Made by a program: the position numbers and the translations under genes. A stretch of DNA of 8,470 nt, taken from Lachnospiraceae bacterium UBA1778. Lineage in GTDB: Bacteria > Bacillota > Clostridia > Lachnospirales > Lachnospiraceae. The notes below the pieces were generated by a model that saw only the letters and a list, made by a program, of their open reading frames with translations, searched no databases and was not told the origin of the DNA. Positions 7,058-8,470 of the stretch are shown here, in pieces. The stretch is taken from contig DCGM01000071.1 of assembly GCA_002315255.1 (NCBI GenBank), forward strand, positions 1-8,470. Direction: 5' to 3'. Numbering within the stretch: position 1 is the stretch's first letter; every line of letters begins with the position of its first letter.

Positions 7058-7174
7058 AAACAGCTGTCGAAAGCTAACCCCAAATGACGGCAGGAAACGA
7101 GCGACTAGGCTGTAAAGCGACAGGCTGCTTTGTTTTATTACCGACAAGGCGGGTTTAGAGGAGAGAATCCGATA
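7042..7174. other. Spacer between element copies with an arm fragment
   Basis: This holds no convincing gene. At 7089-7113, the sequence around AGGAAACGAGCGACTAGGC is a fragment of the element's left arm in minus orientation: it matches the inverse of 6649-6668 and the 7411-7430 stretch of copy 2. Short GAYWAGGC-like words recur nearby (GACAAGGC, GATAAGGC, GACTAAGGC). The rest shows only weak similarity to element sequence and may be decayed repeat. Confidence 0.45.
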
Positions 7175-7180
7175 AGGCGA

Positions 7181-7494
7181 AGTCCTGTTTCGGTGACTAT
7201 TACCCATCAAACAGGCGACTAAGGCATACGCGATAATTCTAAAGGCCGTTTGAGCGAGGTTTCCGGAACGTGCGCAGGCTAAGCCAGGGCGGCTTTTCAG
7301 CCCCGGGGAAATAAGGAAGGCGCTTGAATCGCCGACATATGTCGAGGGATTCAAGCGCCTGAATTATTTGCCACATCGGGGCTAGCCGCCAAAAGCTGCC
7401 TGCGATCTCGTAGGAAACTCGCGTCTAGGCCGTAGAATTATCGTATAATGCGTCAGCCGCCGTTCGAGGGGCCAAAACCAAACGAAACAGGACT
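7181..7494 (-). repeat. Large palindromic structured element, copy 2 (putative structured RNA)
   Basis: An imperfect palindrome of 314 bp on the minus strand, centred near 7338. Closing stem: AGTCCTGTTTCG (minus, 7494-7483) with CGAAACAGGACT (7192-7181), 12 bp perfect and weakly extendable outwards to about 7500/7175. Then GGCGGCT with AGTCGCC (one wobble); the P2 arms 7434-7451 and 7224-7240, sharing CGATAATTCT; CGCAGGC with GCCTGCG in the arms 7396-7410 and 7269-7285; GGCGGCT plus AGCCCCG (arm 7377-7391) with 7288-7305, with GAAA unpaired on the 3' side; the central stem 7348-7370 with 7309-7330; and CGACATATGTCG (7333-7344) at the tip. It shares with copy 1 the stretch ACGGCCTAG, TTTCCTACGAG, and a run from GATGTG through CAAATAATTCAGGCGCTTG. 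It starts about a dozen bases after the gdhA stop, in gdhA sense. Confidence 0.83.
7309..7370 (-). terminator. Central hairpin of copy 2, possible gdhA terminator
   Basis: On the minus strand CAAATAATTCAGGCGCTTG followed by AATC (7370-7348) pairs with GATTCAAGCGCC and TTCCTTATTT (7330-7309), with CGACATATGTCG at the tip. It is the counterpart of the copy 1 hairpin and reads in the same sense relative to gdhA. The T-run is interrupted, so intrinsic termination is only a possibility. Confidence 0.4.
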
Positions 7495-7505
7495 GCGGCC
7501 TGAAA

Positions 7506-8470
7506 TTACACGATTCCCTGGGCCATCATAGCGGCCGCGACTTTCTCGAAGCCGGCAATGTTTGCGCCGGCGACGAAGTCGCCTTCATGGCCGTAGCGTT
7601 TCGCCGCGTCGGAGACCTTCGCGTAGATATCCACCATGATCTGATGGAGCCGGGCGTCAACTTCTTCCGCCGTCCAGGAGAGGCGAAGAGAGTTCTGCGA
7701 CATTTCGAGACCTGAGGTCGCGACGCCGCCAGCATTGGCTGCTTTTCCAGGCATAAAGAGGATGCCGTTCTCTTTCAGATAATCGGTCGCTTCACGCGTA
7801 AGCGGCATGTTTGCGCCTTCTGCGACAGCAAATACGCCGTTCTTCACGAGAATCTTCGCGCCTTCGAGATCGAGCTCGTTCTGAGTTGCGCAGGGGAGAT
7901 AAATGTCGCACGGAATCGTCCAGATGCCGCAGCCTTCTGTATATACAGAGCCCGGGACCTGTGCCGCATATTCGGAAATACGGGCGCTCCGGTTGCTCTT
8001 GATCGCCTTCACGATGTCGAGTTTGATGCCGTCCTTATCATAGATATAGCCGTTCGAATCGCACATTGCGACGACGTTTGCGCCGCACTGCTGCGCTTTT
8101 TCTGCCGCGTAGGTCGCCACATTGCCGGAACCGGTCACGACGACCGTCTTTCCTGCCAGGTCTTTTCCTGCCGCAGCCAGCATTTCATTTAAAATATAGA
8201 TGAGGCCGTAGCCGGTCGCCTGCGTACGGACGAGCGAACCGCCGTAGGGGAGGCCTTTTCCGGTCAGAACGCCTTCATAGAGGCCCGTCAGCTTCTTATA
8301 CTGGCCGTACATAAAACCGACTTCACGCGCACCGACGCCGATGTCGCCTGCCGGGACATCCTCGAACTGGCCGATATATTTATAGAGTTCATTCATCAGG
8401 CTCTGACAGAATGCCATCACCTCGCGGTCTGATTTTCCTTTCGGATCGAAGTCAGAGCCGCCCTTGCCGC
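7506..8470 (-). CDS. gdhA: Glutamate dehydrogenase, NADP-type, C-terminal part (runs off window)
   Basis: The last 320 residues of a hexameric glutamate dehydrogenase, which interconverts glutamate and 2-oxoglutarate plus ammonia in the cytoplasm. The frame is open to the window edge. The first visible residues, GKGGSDFDPKGKS, are the substrate-binding Lys motif, which sits near residue 128 in the E. coli enzyme, so about 125 N-terminal residues lie outside the window and the whole protein would have the usual length of about 445. Also visible are VPAGDIGVGAREVG (38-51), the Rossmann motif VTGSGNVATYA (111-121) and CDSNG at the end of the next strand (136-140). GSGNVA with an Asp-Ser-X-Gly turn resembles the NADP-dependent, ammonia-assimilating type rather than the clostridial NAD type (GFGNVA). 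The stop (TAA at 7506-7508) is followed closely by palindromic element copy 2. It converges with the aconitase X operon. Confidence 0.93.
   Translation of the reverse strand, partial: GKGGSDFDPKGKSDREVMAFCQSLMNELYKYIGQFEDVPAGDIGVGAREVGFMYGQYKKLTGLYEGVLTGKGLPYGGSLVRTQATGYGLIYILNEMLAAAGKDLAGKTVVVTGSGNVATYAAEKAQQCGANVVAMCDSNGYIYDKDGIKLDIVKAIKSNRSARISEYAAQVPGSVYTEGCGIWTIPCDIYLPCATQNELDLEGAKILVKNGVFAVAEGANMPLTREATDYLKENGILFMPGKAANAGGVATSGLEMSQNSLRLSWTAEEVDARLHQIMVDIYAKVSDAAKRYGHEGDFVAGANIAGFEKVAAAMMAQGIV

Noticed and set aside
6920..7354. A 144-codon minus-strand open frame across the repeat region
   Set aside because: It runs through arms of the palindromic elements, has no ribosome binding site that I can see, shows no domain-like composition, and its sequence is explained by repeated element arms. 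It is probably a spurious repeat-derived frame.
7444..7449. TATAAT on the plus strand as a promoter -10 box
   Set aside because: No matching -35 lies 16-18 bases upstream (the sequence there is GCGTCT). It is part of a paired arm of copy 2, and no plus-strand gene follows it.
6590..7505. CRISPR array or integron attC-like cassette array
   Set aside because: The repeats are few, long, inverted and variable, with no regular spacers. No cas or integrase gene is present, and the units are much longer than usual attC sites.

Overview
The window looks like a chromosome segment of an anaerobic, Clostridia-type member of the Bacillota. This is inferred from strong purine-rich ribosome binding sites, the YitT family, a two-subunit aconitase X, a flavin/iron-sulfur enoate-reductase-type enzyme and a Firmicutes-like glutamate dehydrogenase. 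No phage, plasmid or transposase gene is visible.

Layout. Positions 161-2533 hold two minus-strand membrane-protein genes: a YitT-family protein with an unusual Ala/Lys repeat tail, then a Gpi18-like GT-C glycosyltransferase. Positions 2534-2795 are a divergent intergenic region with one sigma-70-type promoter facing each way and a hairpin in the leader of the rightward operon. Positions 2796-6589 hold a tight three-gene plus-strand operon: a 684-residue FMN/4Fe-4S/FAD 'old yellow enzyme' reductase of the 2,4-dienoyl-CoA/2-enoate reductase type, then the large and small subunits of an aconitase X dehydratase. The gene set suggests dehydration of a hydroxy acid followed by reduction of the resulting C=C bond; the substrate is unknown. 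Positions 7506-8470 hold the 3' part of a minus-strand gdhA (NADP-type glutamate dehydrogenase), converging on the operon.

The most unusual part is the 916-bp convergent intergenic region, 6590-7505. It carries no convincing protein gene. It contains two copies, about 315-320 bp each, of an elaborate imperfect palindrome. One begins at the base after the aconitase X small-subunit stop codon (6590-6909, plus sense). The other begins about a dozen bases after the gdhA stop (7181-7494, minus sense). Each copy is therefore read in the same sense from its own upstream gene. Aligned by eye, the copies share conserved stretches and the same order of helices. Several helices have changed sequence on both strands while keeping their pairing, including the closing helix and a two-part helix with a conserved A-rich asymmetric loop. 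That is the signature of a structured RNA, or of a folded single-stranded DNA element, rather than of a simple repeat. Between the copies lie an orphan right arm (6951-7057) and a smaller arm fragment (7089-7113). I do not recognise the element as a named family, but could not search for it.
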